This document shows positions 63,090 to 64,000 of a stretch of DNA of 64,000 nucleotides, in pieces; position 1 is the first letter of the stretch; the number at the start of each line of letters is the position of its first letter. Source of the DNA: Brachybacterium ginsengisoli (GTDB taxonomy: Bacteria; Actinomycetota; Actinomycetes; Actinomycetales; Dermabacteraceae); NCBI RefSeq assembly GCF_002407065.1, contig NZ_CP023564.1, positions 1,240,001 through 1,304,000 on the forward strand. Direction: 5' to 3'. The translations under genes and the position numbers were made by a program. Under the pieces are notes generated by a model that was given only the letters and a program-made list of their open reading frames with translations, had not been told where the DNA came from and searched no databases.

Positions 63090-64000
63090 GTGTCGATCAC
63101 CCGCCCCCGCGGCTTCCGCGCCGTCGGCCTCCCCGCCGGCATCAAGTCCACCGGCGCCGCCGATCTCGCCGTCATCCTCAACGACGGCCCCCGCGACACT
63201 GCCGCCGCCGTTTTCACCAGCAACCGCGTGCAGGCCGCGCCCGTGCTCTGGTCCCGCCAGGCGATCGCCGACGGCCGCGCCCGCACCGTCGTGCTGAACT
63301 CCGGCGGCGCCAACGCCTGCACCGGGCCCGAGGGCTTCGCCGACTCGCACCGCACCGCGGAGCACCTGGCCGAGCAGCTCGAGGTCTCCGCCCAGGACGT
63401 CCTGGTCTGCTCCACCGGGCTGATCGGCGAGCGCCTCCCGATGGAGCCGCTGCTGGCCGGCATCACCACCGCCGTCACCCAGCTCGACGCCGGCCCCCAG
63501 GCCGACGAGTCCGCCTCGCGCGCCATCATGACCACGGACTCCGTGCCGAAGACCTCCGAGGCGACCACCCCGTCGGGCGTCGTCGTGGGCGGGATCGCCA
63601 AGGGTGCGGGCATGCTCGCGCCGCAGCTGGCCACCATGCTGGTGGTGCTCACCACCGACGCGGACGTCGACGCCGCCACGGCCGACGCCGCGCTGCGTGC
63701 CGCGACCTCCACCACCTTCGACCGCGTCGACTCCGACGCCTGCATGTCCACGAACGACACCGTGATCCTGCTGGCCTCCGGCGCCAGCGGCGTCACCCCC
63801 TCCCTCGAGGAGCTGACCGAGGCCGTGCGCGCCGTCAGCGCCGACCTCGCCCGCCAGCTGGTCGCCGACGCCGAGGGCGCCAGCCACGACGTGCACGTGG
63901 TGGTGTCCTCGGCGAGCACGGAGCAGTCGGCGCTCGCCGTGGCGCGGGAGATCGCCCGGTCGAACCTGGTCAAGGCCGCGATCTTCGGCAACGACCCCAA
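63090..64000 (+). CDS. argJ: Glutamate N-acetyltransferase/amino-acid acetyltransferase, partial (right edge)
   Basis: 303 complete codons from GTG 63090 to the window end; about 80 C-terminal residues are missing. Transfers acetyl from N-acetylornithine to glutamate. Seen: GFRAVGLPAGIKSTGAADLAVI, FTSNRVQAAPV, LNSGGANACTG, STGLIGERLPM, and the self-cleavage site A181/T182 in APQLATMLVVLTTD. CCAGGAGC lies 6 nt before the GTG. Continues the arginine operon after argC. Confidence 0.97.
   Translation, partial: MSITRPRGFRAVGLPAGIKSTGAADLAVILNDGPRDTAAAVFTSNRVQAAPVLWSRQAIADGRARTVVLNSGGANACTGPEGFADSHRTAEHLAEQLEVSAQDVLVCSTGLIGERLPMEPLLAGITTAVTQLDAGPQADESASRAIMTTDSVPKTSEATTPSGVVVGGIAKGAGMLAPQLATMLVVLTTDADVDAATADAALRAATSTTFDRVDSDACMSTNDTVILLASGASGVTPSLEELTEAVRAVSADLARQLVADAEGASHDVHVVVSSASTEQSALAVAREIARSNLVKAAIFGNDP

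Overview
This 64 kb window is chromosomal DNA from a very GC-rich actinobacterium. The gene content points to Micrococcales, and most resembles Brachybacterium/Dermabacteraceae: a monomeric isocitrate dehydrogenase, a mycothiol-dependent formaldehyde dehydrogenase, PriA in the histidine operon, class-I PPK2, many GTG starts and many leaderless-looking promoters. The genus assignment is an inference from gene content and order.

Layout. 1-3.3 kb: a leftward operon of an anchored solute-binding-like protein, an unknown two-TM protein and an MFS transporter cut by the window edge. 3.4-23.4 kb: housekeeping and metabolic genes, including a phosphoribosyltransferase, a family-10-like glycoside hydrolase, DUF808, an SDR-like protein, an MFS exporter, acylphosphatase and phosphoketolase, an amidohydrolase, PPK2, thiol peroxidase, a TSUP exporter, monomeric IDH, a lipoprotein, a ZIP transporter and hisD. 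23.4-31.3 kb: a carbohydrate island made of a LacI regulator, a CUT1 ABC importer without its own ATPase, an exported glycoamylase-like (GH144-type) enzyme and a cytoplasmic GH3. It lies between hisD and hisC. 31.9-36.8 kb: hisC-hisB-X-hisH-small membrane protein-priA-sseB. 36.9-42.9 kb: DUF1844, a DUF4352-like protein, infC-rpmI-rplT, a TrmH-family methyltransferase and a CopD/CtaG fusion. 43-47.7 kb: accessory membrane proteins, then mscR with a metallo-hydrolase. 47.9-52.1 kb: pheST and a DUF4870 protein. 52.1-61.7 kb: a second carbohydrate island. 61.9-64 kb: start of the arginine operon (argC, argJ cut by the edge).

The most interesting region is 52.1-61.7 kb. It encodes a cytoplasmic GH20 hexosaminidase, a secreted EndoH-like GH18, a complete Opp/Dpp-type ABC importer and a secreted single-domain GH18 that closely resembles the catalytic domain of streptococcal EndoS. 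I read this as a system that cuts N-glycans off glycoproteins, imports the released oligosaccharides and trims them inside the cell. Two LacI-type operators, one in front of the EndoH-like gene and one in the divergent promoter between the importer and the EndoS-like gene, suggest common control. The half-site resembles the two operators in front of the LacI gene at 23.6 kb.

Other points of note: infC can only start at an AUC codon and has an attenuator-like hairpin in its leader; nine genes have a TANNNT-like hexamer 6-7 nt in front of the start codon; icd has a perfect 16-bp palindrome in its promoter; and a 76-nt nested inverted repeat lies in a gene-free stretch near 14.75 kb. I found no tRNA, rRNA, CRISPR array, insertion sequence or prophage.
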